A stretch of 64,000 nt of DNA from JAMXLO01 sp964427005 (GCA_964427005.1 CAYRTL010000003.1:45150-109149); one strand, 5' to 3'. Positions 34,576 to 44,296 are shown, counted from the first letter of the stretch. Made by a program: numbers and translations. Notes: generated by a model not told the origin, from the sequence alone.

Positions 34576-36795
34576 GTGTCCGAATCAGCGGCGGACCTAT
34601 ATGCGAACCGCATGATCGATTACCTGGCGGGCTTGAACCCTGAGCAGAGGGAAGCCGTCGAAACGGTGGACGGGCCTCTGCTGGTGCTCGCCGGGGCGGG
34701 GACCGGCAAAACTCGAGTGCTAACCACACGCTTCGCGCATATTCTCCTGACGGGACGTGCCTACCCGAACCAAGTGCTCGCGGTCACTTTCACCAACAAG
34801 GCGGCGCGCGAGATGCGGGAGCGCGTAAGCGCAATTCTCGGCCGACCGGTGGAGGGCTTATGGTTAGGCACGTTCCACGCGCTGGGTGCCAGGATGCTCC
34901 GCCGGCATGCGGGACTGGTGGGACTGGGTTCGAACTTCACGATTCTCGATGCGGATGACCAACTCCGCCTGCTCAAACAGGTCATGGAGGCGGAGCGGGT
35001 GGACACCAAGCGCTGGCCTGTCCCAGGCCTGATGGCGATTATTCAACGATGGAAGGACAGGGGATTGGCTCCGGCGCGCGTAACCCCAGCGGAGGACATA
35101 GATTTCGCCGCCGGCCGAGCGGGTGACCTCTACTCTGCATACCAGGCACGACTGCGCTCGCTGAACGCTACGGACTTCGGGGATCTGCTGTTGCACACGA
35201 CGGAGCTACTGCGTGGTCAGCCGGACATTCTTGCAGTCTATCACCGCATGTTTCGCTACATTTTGGTGGACGAATATCAGGACACGAACCTGGTGCAGTA
35301 TCTTTGGCTGCGCCTACTCGCGCAGGAGCACAAGAATATCTGCTGCGTTGGTGACGATGATCAGTCGATCTACTCATGGCGTGGCGCCGAGGTGGAGAAC
35401 ATCCTGCGCTTTGAGCAGGACTTTCCTGGGGCGAAGGTTGTCCGGTTAGAAGCCAACTACCGATCGACCGCGCCAATCCTGGCCGCAGCCTCGGCGTTGA
35501 TTGCTCATAATGAAGGACGATTAGGCAAGACGTTGCGACCTGGAGGGCAGGATTCCGCCGGAGAGCGTGTAAGGGTTATCGGCCTTTGGGATTCGGACGA
35601 GGAAGCCCGAATGGTGGGCGACCGCATTGAGGCGCTCCAGCGTGAAGGCGAAGCACTGTCTGAAACCGCCATCCTGGTCCGCGCCGGTTTCCAGACCCGT
35701 GCCTTTGAAGAGCGCCTGATCACGCTCGGAATCCCTTATCGCGTGATTGGAGGCCTGAGGTTTTACGAACGACAGGAGATCCGTGACGCCATCGCCTATA
35801 TGCGTCTTGTCGTGCAGCCGGCTGATGACCTGGCGTTCGAGCGAATTGTTAATGTACCGCGGCGCGGCATTGGCGAGGTAGCCCTACGTGCAATGCACGA
35901 GACTGCGCGCAAAGAGGGCCTACCGCTCATGGAAGCGGCGGCCAAGGTCATCGTCGATGGCGTTCTGAAGGGGAGAGCACGGGACCAGCTGAACGCACTG
36001 TTGCAAGGTTTTGTCCGCTGGCGCGCCATGCTCGGCAACGAAGGACATGTCCTAACGGTGGCTAGGCTGCTCGACGAGAGTGGCTATACGGAAATGTGGC
36101 AGCAGGACAAATCCCCCGAGGCGCCGGGGCGGTTAGAGAACCTTAAGGAGCTGGTCCGGGCTCTCACGGAATTCGAAACGCTGCCGGGCTTCCTGGACCA
36201 TGTCTCGCTGGTTATGGAGAACGACGAAGCGGCCGACGGCGCGCGCGTCAGCCTGATGACGTTGCACGGCGCCAAGGGACTGGAGTTTGACACCGTTTTC
36301 TTGCCGGGGTGGGAGGAGGGGCTGTTTCCCAACCAGCGAACGCTGGACGAGGGTGGTCTGAAGGCGCTGGAGGAGGAACGTCGGCTCGCATACGTCGGAC
36401 TCACCCGGGCGCGGCGGCGTGCCATCGTCAGCCATGCTGCCAACCGGCGAATTTACGCAAATTGGCAACGGAGCATTCCTAGCCGGTTCATCGACGAACT
36501 TCCGGATGCAGACGTCGAACGTACCGGTTCCGCAGCTCTGGCGCGAGATGCAGGAATGGTCGCTATGAGCGGTCTTGGTCAATTCCCTCTAGTGGCTCGG
36601 CGCCCCCGTACAATCGAAGTGTGGGAGCAGCCGGCAAGACCTCCCAGGAGTGACGCTATTCTTGTTGGCGCTCGCGTGTTCCACCAAAAGTTCGGCTACG
36701 GGACAGTTACTGCAGCGGAAGACGACAAGCTGGATGTCGCATTCGACAAAGCCGGCGAGAAGCGTGTTCTCGACCGATTTGTAGAGAAGGCGTGA
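34576..36795 (+). CDS. UvrD/PcrA/Rep-type ATP-dependent DNA helicase
   Basis: 739 residues as a GTG start at 34576; an ATG at 34612 (MIDYLAGLN) would also serve. SF1A helicase for repair and replication restart. Motifs in order: Q motif LNPEQREAV, Walker A GAGTGKTR, TFTNKAAREM (Ia), VDEYQDTN (II), GDDDQSIYSWRGA (III), LEANYRSTAPIL (IV), LMTLHGAKGLEFDTVFLPG (V), YVGLTRARRRAI (VI). The C-terminus carries a PcrA-like tail VGARVFHQKFGYGTVTAAEDD, which in PcrA contacts RNA polymerase. Followed by prmA. Confidence 0.95.
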   Translation: MSESAADLYANRMIDYLAGLNPEQREAVETVDGPLLVLAGAGTGKTRVLTTRFAHILLTGRAYPNQVLAVTFTNKAAREMRERVSAILGRPVEGLWLGTFHALGARMLRRHAGLVGLGSNFTILDADDQLRLLKQVMEAERVDTKRWPVPGLMAIIQRWKDRGLAPARVTPAEDIDFAAGRAGDLYSAYQARLRSLNATDFGDLLLHTTELLRGQPDILAVYHRMFRYILVDEYQDTNLVQYLWLRLLAQEHKNICCVGDDDQSIYSWRGAEVENILRFEQDFPGAKVVRLEANYRSTAPILAAASALIAHNEGRLGKTLRPGGQDSAGERVRVIGLWDSDEEARMVGDRIEALQREGEALSETAILVRAGFQTRAFEERLITLGIPYRVIGGLRFYERQEIRDAIAYMRLVVQPADDLAFERIVNVPRRGIGEVALRAMHETARKEGLPLMEAAAKVIVDGVLKGRARDQLNALLQGFVRWRAMLGNEGHVLTVARLLDESGYTEMWQQDKSPEAPGRLENLKELVRALTEFETLPGFLDHVSLVMENDEAADGARVSLMTLHGAKGLEFDTVFLPGWEEGLFPNQRTLDEGGLKALEEERRLAYVGLTRARRRAIVSHAANRRIYANWQRSIPSRFIDELPDADVERTGSAALARDAGMVAMSGLGQFPLVARRPRTIEVWEQPARPPRSDAILVGARVFHQKFGYGTVTAAEDDKLDVAFDKAGEKRVLDRFVEKA

Positions 36796-36870
36796 CCAGG
36801 TGAGTTCTGCGTCTCCACATCAGAACGCTCCGGCTGGCGCTCGGGAAACTTGGAGCGGGCTGCGAACCGG

Positions 36871-37773
36871 GTGATCAGGAAGGAGAGTGGTTCTCTGGAG
36901 ACGGTGTCACTCGACGTGCCGGAAGCCGCGCTCGAGGCCTACGAGTCCGCGCTGTCGAGCGTCTGCACTACGGTCGGCTTTTTCCGTGACCCGAAGACTG
37001 GACGCTGGCACGTCGAAGGAGTGAAGCGGACGGGCCGGAATGAGCCTGAGCTGGCTGCAGCCTTAGCGCTGGCAGCAGCTCTGTCGGGCGCCGAGGTTGA
37101 GGTGCGGCGGAGGTCGACAGCGACAGAAGGCTGGCTGGCCCGATCCTATGCTGCATTTCCCGAACAGCGCATCGGCCGCTGTTTCGCCATACGTGGAACT
37201 CATGTCACCGCTCCCCTCGCGAAGGGCCGCATCACGCTCACGGTCGATGCCGGTCTCGCCTTTGGTTCCGGCGAGCATGACTCGACCCGGGGATGCCTGC
37301 ATGCCCTGGAGCGCATCGCATATCGGCGCCCCCGACGAATCCTGGACATCGGCACAGGTTCAGGCGTTCTGGCGATGGCTGCGGCTCGCCTGCTGCGCCG
37401 ACCGGTTCTGGCGACGGATATCGAGCTGCGGTCGGTGCAGGTTGCACGGCAGAATGCGGCACGGAACGGACTGAAGACGCTGGTCCATAGCCGGCTCGCA
37501 GATGGCTGGCGGGATCGAGAGGTGCGTCAGGGCGCGCCTTATGATTTGGTCCTCGCGAACATCCTCGCCCGGCCCCTGTGCCAGATGGCTCGCGAGCTCG
37601 CTGTGCACTTGGCGCCGGGAGGCATAGCAATCCTGTCAGGCCTCCTCGATCGGCAGGCACAGAGCGTGCTCAGTGCCCACCGCCGGTGTGGTCTGTACCT
37701 GGATTTCGCCGTCCGAGTGAGCGGCTGGACGACCCTTGTGCTACGTGCGGGCCGAGCTGCCCGCGTTCAGTAG
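36871..37773 (+). CDS. prmA: Ribosomal protein L11 methyltransferase (PrmA)
   Basis: About 300 residues; the start is uncertain between TTG 36850, GTG 36871 and GTG 36904. PrmA trimethylates L11 with SAM. The N-terminal L11-binding domain shows ETVSLDVPEAALEAYESAL, and the Rossmann methyltransferase domain has AFGSGEHDSTRGCL, the SAM motif ILDIGTGSGVLAMAAARL, ATDIELRSVQVARQNAARNG and the NILARPLCQMARELA motif (NPPY-like NIL). It ends 7 bp into the convergent DUF1127 gene. Confidence 0.93.
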   Translation: MIRKESGSLETVSLDVPEAALEAYESALSSVCTTVGFFRDPKTGRWHVEGVKRTGRNEPELAAALALAAALSGAEVEVRRRSTATEGWLARSYAAFPEQRIGRCFAIRGTHVTAPLAKGRITLTVDAGLAFGSGEHDSTRGCLHALERIAYRRPRRILDIGTGSGVLAMAAARLLRRPVLATDIELRSVQVARQNAARNGLKTLVHSRLADGWRDREVRQGAPYDLVLANILARPLCQMARELAVHLAPGGIAILSGLLDRQAQSVLSAHRRCGLYLDFAVRVSGWTTLVLRAGRAARVQ

Positions 37774-38066
37774 GCGATATAGTCCCGGCCGCGGGCGTGG
37801 TTGGCCGCGAAGCTGGGATCAAAGACGCGAGACAGGTCGGACCGCGAGAGACCAATATCGGCCAGTTCGCGATCAGTCATCATCGCCATTTCCTCAAGCA
37901 CCTGCCGGCGACGACGCCATTCGGTCACCTTGGCGAGCACCCGGTCCAACAAGCTGTGCCGTTCCGGCTTGGCGACTGGCCGAGGTGCCTCCTCGTATGT
38001 TCCGTCTATGTAGGTCAGGTTGCCCAACGAGAAAGTCAGTTGGTCCTTTGCAATTGGCGCGTTCAT
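37767..38066 (-). CDS. DUF1127 (YjiS-like) small protein
   Basis: 99 residues from the second ATG, because AGGA is well spaced from it. The C-terminal half is a DUF1127 helix-turn-helix-like region, WRRRRQVLEEMAMMTDRELADIGLSRSDL. DUF1127 proteins are small arginine-rich proteins common in Alphaproteobacteria, and some act in RNA turnover and phosphate/carbon control. Its role here is not known. Confidence 0.88.
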   Translation of the reverse strand: MNAPIAKDQLTFSLGNLTYIDGTYEEAPRPVAKPERHSLLDRVLAKVTEWRRRRQVLEEMAMMTDRELADIGLSRSDLSRVFDPSFAANHARGRDYIAY

Positions 38067-38225
38067 GAGCTTCATTCCTAGCGACCGACCGGATCCGGCG
38101 CGTCGTCTTCGTGGCGAGGCGTCTCCGGTCTTTGTCGCGGTGCAACATAAACCTTGTAGCGCCTGCAGATAATTGCCGAATCACCCGCTCAGGCATGCGT
38201 CCATGACATATGTCATTAACGAGGT

Positions 38226-40028
38226 ATGAACAGGATGAGTAGCTCCCCAAACCGTCCCCCTTCGGCCCAGCGGCTGGGAGACTTGCGCCAAGAGCTCAAG
38301 CGGATTGGCCTCGATGGCTTCATCGTAGCGCGAGCCGACGAACATCTGGGAGAATACGTGCCTGCGTCCGCTGAGCGGCTGGCTTGGCTCACCGGATTTA
38401 CCGGTAGCGCCGGCCTGGCCGTCGTCCTGATGGACAAGGCGGCGGTCTTCACGGACGGTCGCTATGTGCTGCAAGTCGCTGAGGAAACCGACGGCAGTCT
38501 GTGGGAGCGCCGTCACGTCATTGAGGAACCTCCGTCCGGTTGGCTGGCCGCAAACTCTGCCGAAGGCGCCAAGATTGGCTACGACCCTCTGCTGATCAGT
38601 GAAGAGGGGCTCGCGCGCTATTCTGATGCCGGGCTGGCAATGGTCGCGGTGGACCAGAATCCCATCGACGCAATCTGGACGGACCGGCCCGTGCCGCCAG
38701 CCGCTCCTGTCGAACCACACTCGCTGACCTATGCGGGACGAAGTGCAACTGAGAAGCGGGAGGAGATCGCGGCACTCCTGCGCGAAGCGAAACAGGACGC
38801 GGCAGTCATAAGCGACCCCGCCTCGATAGCTTGGCTCCTTAATATCCGAGGTGCCGACGTGCCGTTTACCCCCTTCGCCCTCGGCTTCGCCCTATTACAT
38901 GCCGATGCGGCAACCGAGTTGTTCATGGACCCCGCCAAGCTGCCTGAAGCTACCCGCGCCTGGCTGGGGAATACGGTTTCCTTGGCAGGGCGTGAGGCCC
39001 TGGCGCCCGCTCTGGGCCGGCTTGCCGGGAGGCGGGTGCGGGTCGACAGGGCCGGCAGCCCCGTCTGGTTTGCCCAAAAACTGCGCGATGCAGGAGCTAC
39101 GGTGATCGCGGGACCGGACCCGTGCCTACTGCCAAAGGCTCGCAAGAACGAAACCGAGCAAAGGGGCGCGCGCAACGCCCATCAACGCGATGCGGTGGCC
39201 ATTTGCCGATTCCTGCACTTCCTCACCGAAACAGGTCCGCAAAGTAGCGAAACTGAGATCTCCGCGGCAGCCAAGCTGCGGGAGTTGCGCGAGCAGGTTC
39301 CCGGGTTTCGAGGCGAAAGCTTCCCTACCATCTCAGGCGCCGGCGAACACGGGGCCATCATCCACTACCGCGTGACCGAACTGACCAACCGGCCAATCCG
39401 GCCCAACGAGGTCTACCTGGTCGATTCGGGTGCCCAATACCTCGACGGCACGACGGATATTACCCGCACGATTTGGACCGGCCCCGACGAACCGCCGCTC
39501 GCATTGCGAGCGCAGGCGACCCGAGTGATGAAGGGGCACATCGCCATTGCAACCCTCGTGTTCCCGCACGGATGCGCAGGCGCCCATCTGGATGCCTTCG
39601 CTCGCCGAGCGCTGTGGCAGGCCGGGCTGGACTATGACCATGGTACCGGCCACGGGGTCGGAAGTTATCTGTCGGTGCATGAAGGGCCAGTCAGCCTGTC
39701 ACGCTTGGCTAAGCCCGTTCCGATCGAGGCGGGAATGATCCTGTCCAATGAGCCTGGTTATTATCTGCCAAGCGCTTATGGCATCCGGCTTGAGAACCTG
39801 CTGCTGGTGCAAGCGGCAGATTTGCCAGCGGCGGCCAAGCCTTTCCTTCGCTTCGAAACTCTGACGTTGGCACCATTCGACCGGCGGCTAATCGACCCTG
39901 CGATGCTCGATGCCTCGGAGCTGGCGTGGTTAAACGCATACCACGCGCGGGTATTAGCCGAAGTCGGCCCATACCTGGAGGAATCGACCCGTGGATGGCT
40001 GGCAGAGGCGTGCCGGGAGATCAGGTAA
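38226..40028 (+). CDS. Aminopeptidase P family protein (M24)
   Basis: 600 residues, the long alphaproteobacterial/eukaryotic-like Xaa-Pro aminopeptidase. Two N-terminal creatinase domains (about residues 15-155 and 170-310) precede the metal-dependent catalytic domain (about 320-540). Metal ligands lie in LVDSGAQYLDGTTDITRT (two Asp), GTGHGVGSYLSVHEGP (His), ILSNEPGYY (Glu) and IRLENLLL (Glu). It releases N-terminal residues before proline. A second ATG at 38235 is also possible. It is divergent from the DUF1127 gene. Confidence 0.93.
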   Translation: MNRMSSSPNRPPSAQRLGDLRQELKRIGLDGFIVARADEHLGEYVPASAERLAWLTGFTGSAGLAVVLMDKAAVFTDGRYVLQVAEETDGSLWERRHVIEEPPSGWLAANSAEGAKIGYDPLLISEEGLARYSDAGLAMVAVDQNPIDAIWTDRPVPPAAPVEPHSLTYAGRSATEKREEIAALLREAKQDAAVISDPASIAWLLNIRGADVPFTPFALGFALLHADAATELFMDPAKLPEATRAWLGNTVSLAGREALAPALGRLAGRRVRVDRAGSPVWFAQKLRDAGATVIAGPDPCLLPKARKNETEQRGARNAHQRDAVAICRFLHFLTETGPQSSETEISAAAKLRELREQVPGFRGESFPTISGAGEHGAIIHYRVTELTNRPIRPNEVYLVDSGAQYLDGTTDITRTIWTGPDEPPLALRAQATRVMKGHIAIATLVFPHGCAGAHLDAFARRALWQAGLDYDHGTGHGVGSYLSVHEGPVSLSRLAKPVPIEAGMILSNEPGYYLPSAYGIRLENLLLVQAADLPAAAKPFLRFETLTLAPFDRRLIDPAMLDASELAWLNAYHARVLAEVGPYLEESTRGWLAEACREIR

Positions 40029-40038
40029 AGCGCGTTAC

Positions 40039-41253
40039 TCAGCGTCCGATCAGTTGCTGTAATGGCACTGCCGGATTGCCAATCGCTTCGGGATCCACTG
40101 GGCGGCGCATCTTGATCAGAGCCTGTCCGGCACGAATGTCCCGCGGGTTATTGGCGGCGGTGACGCCGATGACTGATCCGTCCGCGGCAAGATGGACAGC
40201 TGTGAATTCCCTTGGCGGTGAATTTGCACGCAGGATGGTGCGTGCTGCATCGGCAGGAAGTCCCGCGACCTGCAGGTTCACACCGTGCTGGTCCGTCCAG
40301 AACCACGGCACATCGTCGTACGGCGTATTATCGCCACACATCGACTTGCCTACCGCGACGCCGTGATTCTGCGCATGGCGCCACGATTCCAGTCGCAGCC
40401 GGCGGTCAAACAGCGGATGATGGAATGCAGTCACGTCACCGGCAGCATAGATCTCAGATACGCTGGTGCGCCCGAACTCATCGACCACAATGCCGCCTTC
40501 CAATGCCAGCCCCGCATGCTCGGCAAGCGTCAGATTGCGCTGCATGCCTACGCCGGCAATGACCATATCTGCCTCGAATTCGCCGCCTCCTCGGCAAGCG
40601 ACGTGGAACGCTCCAGCGGCGGTCCGCTCGATCGCATCGACAATGACGCCAAAGTGCAGATCGACACCGGCTTCGCGATGGAGCGTTTCGATGAATTGCG
40701 CACCTTCAGCGGAGACGCTACGGCCCATCGCCCGCGGCAAGGCCTCCAGCACCGTCACTGCGGCGCCCCTCTTCGATGCTGATGAGGCGATCTCCAGCCC
40801 GATCACGCCTGCGCCGATGCAGACGACCCGACGTGCGACGGCAAGCTTCGACCGGATCAGCCGCGCATCCTCGACCGTGCGCAGATACAGCGCCTTGTCG
40901 CCTCCATGGATTGGCAGGTGTCGCGCCCTTCCGCCAGTCGTCAGCAGCAGCCGGTCGTAGTTCAATGAGCGGTCATCAGACAGGCGGACGCGATGTGCGG
41001 AGGCATCCACTTCGGTGACCGCAACACCGAGCAGTAACTCGATCCGCTGTTCGGCATAGCGTTCAATGGGGTGGAAATAGGTTATGGGTGGCTCGGTCTC
41101 GTCAGTGAGCACTGCCTTGGACAAAGGAGGCCGCTCGTATGGGCGCCAAGGCTCCTCCCCAATCAGCAGGATCCGTCCTTGGTAGCCGGCCTGGCGCATG
41201 CCGATGGCGGCCCAGCCACCGGCCTGCCCCGCACCCACAATGATATGGGTCAT
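40039..41253 (-). CDS. Ferredoxin reductase-type FAD/NAD(P)-dependent oxidoreductase
   Basis: 404 residues from the ATG at 41253, overlapping the upstream 137-residue gene by 4 bp. It belongs to the rubredoxin/ferredoxin reductase family that feeds electrons from NADH to Rieske ferredoxins. Seen are HIIVGAGQAGGWAA (FAD), EEPWRPYERPPLSK, LLLTTGGRAR, the NAD motif VVCIGAGVIGLEIASSASK, and the VDEFGRTSVSEIYAAGDVTAF motif near residue 265. The neighbouring Rieske ferredoxin is divergent and probably its partner. Confidence 0.91.
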   Translation of the reverse strand: MTHIIVGAGQAGGWAAIGMRQAGYQGRILLIGEEPWRPYERPPLSKAVLTDETEPPITYFHPIERYAEQRIELLLGVAVTEVDASAHRVRLSDDRSLNYDRLLLTTGGRARHLPIHGGDKALYLRTVEDARLIRSKLAVARRVVCIGAGVIGLEIASSASKRGAAVTVLEALPRAMGRSVSAEGAQFIETLHREAGVDLHFGVIVDAIERTAAGAFHVACRGGGEFEADMVIAGVGMQRNLTLAEHAGLALEGGIVVDEFGRTSVSEIYAAGDVTAFHHPLFDRRLRLESWRHAQNHGVAVGKSMCGDNTPYDDVPWFWTDQHGVNLQVAGLPADAARTILRANSPPREFTAVHLAADGSVIGVTAANNPRDIRAGQALIKMRRPVDPEAIGNPAVPLQQLIGR

Positions 41254-41663
41254 CGCCCCGGTGGCGCCTTTTCCGGCAGCCAAGCGTCGGTCCAGCCGGA
41301 AACGTTACCTGGGACATTGAGTTTTACTTGGGTTCTGCCGAGGCCCTCCCGGCCCAGAATCTGAATGCCCGTCGGTTGCGTGATGATCCGGCAATCCGCG
41401 GACAAAGTGTCACCCCCGCTGACCCGAGCTGTCATGTTGGCGGCGTGGCGTTCGAGATCGTCCACAGTGCGACACAGGACCGCACCTGGATCCAGTCGCG
41501 GCCACACTGTCGGCTGAGCACGCGGCGGCGGCGGCGGGGCCGTCTTCTTATCCCCTGTCAGGCCAGGTGCGTCGAATATCACGTGTTGTGCCAAGGCGGA
41601 CGGAATGCTGGCGGCTGTGACTGCCATAATGAAGCCAAGGCGCCAGAAACCATATGCTGCCAT
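41250..41663 (-). CDS. Secreted 137-residue protein of unknown family
   Basis: I do not recognise the family. The first 26 residues are a clear signal peptide (hydrophobic LGFIMAVTAASIPSA, cleavage after ALA-QH). The mature part has a proline-rich stretch (TAPPPPPRAQPTVW) and two cysteines (GAVLCRTVDDLE, SADCRIITQPTG) that could form a disulfide, then a region ending GWTDAWLPE. Its 3' end overlaps the reductase start by 4 bp, so the two are co-translated. Its strand is opposite to the Rieske gene, which starts 125 bp away. Confidence 0.75.
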   Translation of the reverse strand: MAAYGFWRLGFIMAVTAASIPSALAQHVIFDAPGLTGDKKTAPPPPPRAQPTVWPRLDPGAVLCRTVDDLERHAANMTARVSGGDTLSADCRIITQPTGIQILGREGLGRTQVKLNVPGNVSGWTDAWLPEKAPPGR

Positions 41664-41787
41664 GCCGGCTCCAATCTCATTGAATCGGAGCGCACTTTAA
41701 AGATTAGCGTGTGCGGTGGGCAACCTGCGTCTTGGCCACCCAGGCGGCGGCTGGCATTGTGGTGCCAAGCGAAACCAGGAGAGAGAT

Positions 41788-42105
41788 ATGCCGGATGCGG
41801 GTTGGGTGCGTGTGGCCAGCGTAGCGGATGTAGCTGAGGGACAGGTACACGCAGTGCGTGTAGGTGACCGGGAGATCGCGCTTTATCACCTTCCTGGAGG
41901 CGAATTCCGGGCGACTGACAACATTTGCACCCATGAATATGCCCAACTCTCTGACGGCTGGCTGGAAGATGGCTGCATCGAATGTCCGCTGCACGCCGCT
42001 CGTTTCGACATTCGCACCGGCAAGGCTCTGTGCGCTCCAGCGGAGACGGATCTGGAGGTCTTTGAGGTCAAAGCTGAGGGTGGCGATCTATTGGTGAAGG
42101 TGTAA
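41788..42105 (+). CDS. Rieske [2Fe-2S] ferredoxin
   Basis: 105 residues from the ATG at 41788, with AGGAGAGAG upstream. The Rieske ligands are C-x-H in NICTHEYAQLSDG and C-x2-H in ECPLHAARFDI, spaced as in ferredoxin subunits of aromatic ring-hydroxylating dioxygenases. It would carry electrons from the nearby reductase to a terminal oxygenase. No oxygenase alpha subunit is encoded here. It is followed after 8 bp by two amidohydrolases. Confidence 0.93.
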   Translation: MPDAGWVRVASVADVAEGQVHAVRVGDREIALYHLPGGEFRATDNICTHEYAQLSDGWLEDGCIECPLHAARFDIRTGKALCAPAETDLEVFEVKAEGGDLLVKV

Positions 42106-42113
42106 ATCGCATC

Positions 42114-43175
42114 ATGGCCAACCGGCCAATCGACTGCGATCTGCATCCCACCGTGCCGGCGATGGCGGCATTGATGCCATATCTCGACGACATGTGGCGC
42201 GAGACCGTGGTGCGGCGTGGCATCGATGAGCTGAACACCATCGCCTATCCGTCGAATAGTCCACTGACGGCGCGTGCTGACTGGCGGGACGACCGAGGCA
42301 AGCCGGCCACCTCGGTGGAGCGCCTCGGAGTCGAAGCCCTCGACCCGTTCGGGACCCAGCTCGCCATTTGCAATTGTCTGTATGGCGTTCAGGCGACATT
42401 CAGCGAAGACCTGGGCGCCGCAATGGCCCGTGCTGTCAATGAATGGATCGCGCGCGAATGGCTGGACCGCGACCCGAGGCTGCGCGCCTCGATAGTGGTC
42501 CCGCAGCACAATGCCGAGTTGGCCGTGGCCGAGATCGACCGCTGCGCCGCCGACAGGCGGTTCGTGCAGGTGATGCTGCTGGTGTCCGGGGAACTGCCTC
42601 TTGGCCGGCGGCAGAACTGGCCGATTTACGCCGCCGCGGAGCGCCACGGACTTCCCATCGGGATTCATGCCGGCAGCACGTACCGCCATCCCAACACCCC
42701 CGTCGGCTGGTCGAGCTATCTCAGCGAGGAATACATCAACCAGGCGGGCGCCTTTCAGACCCAGCTCACCAGCCTCATCACGGAGGGGGTATTCGCGAAG
42801 TTCCCCGACCTGACTTTCGTACTGATGGAGTCCGGTGTCACCTGGCTGCCCGGCTACTTGTGGCGCCTCACCAAATTCTGGAAGGGGCTCAGGAGCGAGG
42901 TGCCTTGGGTGTCTGATCCGCCTACCGGCATCGTGCGCGAGCGGGTCCGCCTGACACTGCAGCCGTTCGACGGACCACCGGACACCGCGACCCTTACCCG
43001 ATTTATGGAACATATCGGCTCGGATGAACTGCTGTTGTTCTCGACCGACTATCCGCACTGGCAGTTCGAAGGTACCGACGCCGTCCCGGCGGGACTTGAC
43101 CCCGCGCTGGCGCAGAAGATCATGGTCGACAATCCGCTTCGGACGTACTCTCGTCTCAGGGAGACAGTGACATGA
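42114..43175 (+). CDS. Amidohydrolase-family protein (ACMSD/aromatic decarboxylase-like), copy 1
   Basis: 353 residues, TIM-barrel amidohydrolase-2 superfamily. Metal-ligand-type motifs are the N-terminal CDLHPTVPAM (in place of DxHxH), GIHAGSTYRHP near residue 185, the ESGVTWLPGYLW segment, and FSTDYPHWQFEG near the end, whose aspartate is the conserved metal ligand. Relatives include aromatic acid decarboxylases and hydrolases. The stop overlaps the next gene by 4 bp. It is paralogous to the next gene, so the two may be subunits or act in sequence. Confidence 0.87.
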   Translation: MANRPIDCDLHPTVPAMAALMPYLDDMWRETVVRRGIDELNTIAYPSNSPLTARADWRDDRGKPATSVERLGVEALDPFGTQLAICNCLYGVQATFSEDLGAAMARAVNEWIAREWLDRDPRLRASIVVPQHNAELAVAEIDRCAADRRFVQVMLLVSGELPLGRRQNWPIYAAAERHGLPIGIHAGSTYRHPNTPVGWSSYLSEEYINQAGAFQTQLTSLITEGVFAKFPDLTFVLMESGVTWLPGYLWRLTKFWKGLRSEVPWVSDPPTGIVRERVRLTLQPFDGPPDTATLTRFMEHIGSDELLLFSTDYPHWQFEGTDAVPAGLDPALAQKIMVDNPLRTYSRLRETVT

Positions 43176-44296
43176 ACGTTGACGTCCTGAACCGTTCTGG
43201 GGTCCAGGCCCCCGCCCAATCGAAGCTTGCGATCGCTGACTGCGACGTGCATCCGCGTCCGGCAGGGGCCGGCATCGGCGGCGTCAGCAAGGCCCTTTAC
43301 CCCTATCTCTCGCAACGCTGGCGCGAGCATGTGGAGACCATCGGCGTGCGCTACCGCCAGCCCTGGGAGCGCGGTTCGGCCTATCCGAAGGGCCAGCCGC
43401 AGGCCTGCCGCCGCGATGCCTGGCCGAACGGCGAGAATCCCGGCAGCGATCTCGCTTTCATGGCCGAGCAGCATCTCGACCCGAACAACGTCGCACTCGG
43501 TATCCTGAACCCGCTGACCAGCGGCCAGGGCGCGCAGGATGCAGACCTATCAGCCGCGCTGACGCATGCCACCAATGAGTGGCAGGTGGCGGAGTGGACG
43601 TCGCGCGATTCGCGGCTGAAGGCGTCGGTGGTGGTACCCTTCGAGGATGGCGCGACCTCCGCCAAGATGATCGAGGCGCGCGCGGGAGATCCCAACTTCG
43701 CCCAAGTGCTGCTGCTGACGCGCACGGCAGAACCGCTCGGCCAGCGCCGCTATTGGCCGATCTATCAGGCCGCGGCGGAAGCCAATCTGCCGGTGGGCAT
43801 ACACGCTTTCGGCTACGGTGGCACCGCGCTAACGACCGGCGGCTGGCCCTCTTTCTACATCGAGGAAATGGTCGGTCACGCGCAATGCCAGCAGGCAGTG
43901 CTGACAAGCCTGATCTTCGAAGGCGTGTTCGAGCGTTTCCCGACGCTGAAAGTGGTGCTGGTCGAAGCCGGCTTTGCCTGGGCGCCGGCACATGCCTGGC
44001 GGATGGATCGTCACTTTGGTAAGTTCCGGAAGGAGGTGCCGCACCTGAAGCGGCTGCCTTCCGAATACATGCGCAGCAATGTCTGGTTCACCACCCAGCC
44101 AGTAGAGGAGCCGGATTCACGCGAGCATTTAGCGGATGCGATCGAATGGATGGGCTGGGATCGCGTGTTGTTCGCAACCGACTATCCGCACTGGGATTTC
44201 GACGATCCGGCGCATGCGTTGCCGATCCGCATGAGCGACACGCAAAAGCGCGGAATTTTCCTGGAGAATGCCAAGGCGGTGTACGGTATTGCGTAG
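43172..44296 (+). CDS. Amidohydrolase-family protein (ACMSD/aromatic decarboxylase-like), copy 2
   Basis: 374 residues, same superfamily as the upstream gene. Matching motifs are IADCDVHPRPAGAG near residue 20, GIHAFGYGG near 210, the VLVEAGFAWAPAHAWRMD stretch, and FATDYPHWDFDDP near the C-terminus. The pair share about the same spacing of these motifs, indicating tandem duplication followed by divergence. Both lie downstream of the Rieske ferredoxin and are probably on the same transcript. Confidence 0.88.
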   Translation: MNVDVLNRSGVQAPAQSKLAIADCDVHPRPAGAGIGGVSKALYPYLSQRWREHVETIGVRYRQPWERGSAYPKGQPQACRRDAWPNGENPGSDLAFMAEQHLDPNNVALGILNPLTSGQGAQDADLSAALTHATNEWQVAEWTSRDSRLKASVVVPFEDGATSAKMIEARAGDPNFAQVLLLTRTAEPLGQRRYWPIYQAAAEANLPVGIHAFGYGGTALTTGGWPSFYIEEMVGHAQCQQAVLTSLIFEGVFERFPTLKVVLVEAGFAWAPAHAWRMDRHFGKFRKEVPHLKRLPSEYMRSNVWFTTQPVEEPDSREHLADAIEWMGWDRVLFATDYPHWDFDDPAHALPIRMSDTQKRGIFLENAKAVYGIA

